Below, piece by piece: positions 62,273 to 64,000 of a DNA stretch of 64,000 bases. Made by a program: the position numbers and the translations under genes. The first letter of the stretch is position 1. Every line of letters starts with the position of its first letter. Source of the stretch: Prorocentrum cordatum (taxonomy: Eukaryota > Sar > Dinophyceae > Prorocentrales > Prorocentraceae); assembly GCA_963575745.1 (NCBI GenBank), contig CAUYUJ010012570.1, positions 126,001 through 190,000 on the forward strand, written 5' to 3'. The notes beneath the pieces are model-generated. The model was not told the DNA's origin and searched no databases. It worked only from the letters and a program-made list of their open reading frames with translations.

Positions 62273-62830
62273 TAATTGTTGTTGTTGTTGTTGTTGAACA
62301 CTATTACTTCTAAAGAATTATTATTGTTGGACCCCCTGGTGCACGCCCCCCGCCCAAAACCTAGGCCGCAGCTACATTTTCATCATTTTTCTGCGAAAGC
62401 TTCAGAAAAGTGGATTACCCCCGGATCCGGTTTTTTGTTGACGCTCGTTTTCCCTTGCAAAAAACAATAGAAAATGAAAATTCTTGTTCTTAGTTGATCA
62501 AATTTCAAGAATCCCTTGCAAAAAATAAGGTAAAGTGGACATTCGCGCTCGCAAGACGAAATCCTTCCAAAACCTTAGGTTTCGTAGCGATTTTAACATA
62601 AAAACATCAAAAACCCAATGGTTTTTTAAGAAAAAATTGTCAAAATGTCCTTCCGCGCGCTCTTGCGGATTCATAGGAAACACACCACTTTTTAAACATT
62701 TCTGTCAAAAGGGTCTTTGCGTGCTACTTCTTCAGGTGCTTTGAACTTCTCCAACAACGGTTGCGCGCCTGCGAGGGCCACCATCCCTTGCAAAAAATGA
62801 GACGAAGTGCACATGCGCGCGGCCGCCGCG
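62273..62830 (+). repeat. ~560 bp direct duplication, copy 2
   Basis: See 61475-62045. Same (GTT)n start and the same order of blocks. Confidence 0.88.
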
Positions 62831-62949
62831 CGCGCATGTCGAAATCCTGCCAAACACAATGGGTTTTCAATAATTTCAAGATGCGATGTTCAGAAAACAT
62901 ATGAAAACGCACTACTTTCTCATCCGAAAAATCTCGAAATCCATTCGCG

Positions 62950-63250
62950 GTCTCTTGATGAATCTTTAAAACCCAAGATGGCCCCAACAGGCGCGCAAGA
63001 TGGCCCCAAGAGGCGTCCATGAGGCCCAAAGAGGCGCCCAAGATGGTCCCAAGAGGCTTCAAGAGGACTCCAAGAGGCCCCCAAGAGGTTCCAGAGAGGC
63101 TCCAAGGTGGCTCCAAGAGACCCCCAAGATGGCCCCAGGAGGCGTTCTAGAGGCCCCAAGAGTCCGCCGCGAGGGTCCAATAAGCCCCCAAGAGGCCCCA
63201 AGATGGTTCCAAGGAGCCCCCCAAAGGCTCTCAAGTGGACCCCAAACCGC
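62950..63250. repeat. CCAAGAGGCC-family minisatellite
   Basis: CCAAGATGGCCCC and CCAAGAGGCGTCC units. Confidence 0.85.
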
Positions 63251-63815
63251 GCCAGGAGGCTACCAATGTGTGACTGGACCTGTTTGCGAAAGCAGGAGAA
63301 AGTATGGCACCCCTTTGTGTCCAGAGCCGCGCCGTCTGCGTTCTTCCTTTCTCGCTTCTCTCCTTTCCTCCTTGTCTTGCTCCTCCTCCCCCTCTTCCGC
63401 CTTGGAGCCGTATTGGAACTGTCGATGGCCATCTCCCTTTCTCCCTCGCATGTCTGCTTGTACATACGTATAATTTCAGAACTTACCGTGCATGCGATCG
63501 TTTACAACATGGTGGACCGTGCGTATGTCACGAACCTTGTATACATGTGTTTCTCTCCCTCCGTCTGGCTGTGCACGCGCGCGTTGGGCACTGAGAGTTA
63601 GGATCATAGCGCCATGAGTCTATGAGCAATGCATGCGTCATCCTTGGGACTGTATAACATCAGTGTAACACATGTACTTCTGTAATCGCATCCCCACGAA
63701 TTTGCCCCAAAAATGTGACCAACTATCTTGGCACTGCGTACCATCTCACGTGTACCGTGTACCACATCATATGTAACAGATGTGATCAACCTCTGTGGGT
63801 GTGTACCCCACGCCA
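63251..63815. other. No gene supported
   Basis: Nothing recognised. Confidence 0.4.
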
Positions 63816-63820
63816 GTGTA

Positions 63821-63994
63821 GTAGCCAGGGTCGTCCGCACGCCACGAAGTGAAGTGTCCCAACGTCATAGGGCGGGAAGCTGGGTGTGGGTGGTCTCGAA
63901 GAGTCGTTTGGATATTTGGTAGAGCTTGAACGGCCCCCCCACGAAGTGGGGGTATTGGCTGGTGTCGCAAGAAAACCCTGGCACTGGGGAGAAC
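63821..63994 (+). repeat. ~174 bp conserved dispersed repeat, copy 2
   Basis: Partner of 62079-62252. Here the Sm-like stretch is ATATTTGG, followed by the same C/G hairpin. Confidence 0.75.
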
Positions 63995-64000
63995 ACTGAG

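Overview
The window looks like nuclear DNA of a dinoflagellate. This rests on several observations: high GC with strongly G/C-ending codons in the credible ORFs; few genes in a sea of simple repeats; a near-exact copy of the dinoflagellate spliced-leader (SL) sequence just upstream of one gene, with decayed copies upstream of others; a LINE-type retrotransposon; and many short inverted-repeat (MITE-like) elements. The species cannot be determined from the sequence. No rRNA, tRNA, CRISPR array or prokaryotic operon signal was seen.

Layout. 1-25 kb is almost entirely repeats: a large inverted repeat of GGCCTCTTGG minisatellite at the left edge, several MITE families, a ~310 bp tandem array (9.95-11.25 kb), an alternating two-motif minisatellite (11.6-12.6 kb), a 1.35 kb ATGT/ATGC tract (17.0-18.35 kb) and long (GGA)n/(TCC)n tracts. 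25.2-37.1 kb is the gene-rich core. Gene A (749 aa with one intron), gene B (232 aa), gene C (457 aa), small ORF D (77-107 aa) and gene E (a broken DDE-transposase-like gene) all lie on the plus strand. Copies of a ~100 bp direct repeat bound the block, and weak AT-rich inverted repeats lie inside them. At least three of the genes carry an SL-like sequence immediately 5' of the start codon. 37-43 kb is again repeats, including (CCG)n, a ~105 bp satellite and an ACGT-rich ~215 bp array. A pseudokinase gene lies at 43.3-44.8 kb, with a partial, internally deleted copy of its 3' end 2 kb downstream. A BTB/POZ gene lies at 50.6-51.2 kb. A decayed LINE lies on the minus strand at 51.56-54.54 kb. 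The rest (55-64 kb) is repeats, with two weak exon-like stretches in the window (48.4 and 55.3 kb).

How the parts may relate. The plus-strand block at 25.2-37.1 kb reads as a candidate multigene mobile element: a transposase-like gene plus DNA-binding-like and unknown accessory proteins, with a palindromic quartet between genes B and C. The SL relics suggest that at least some of these genes passed through a trans-spliced mRNA and were re-inserted. Calling the block one element is an inference. The test is whether the same gene order and ends recur elsewhere in the genome.
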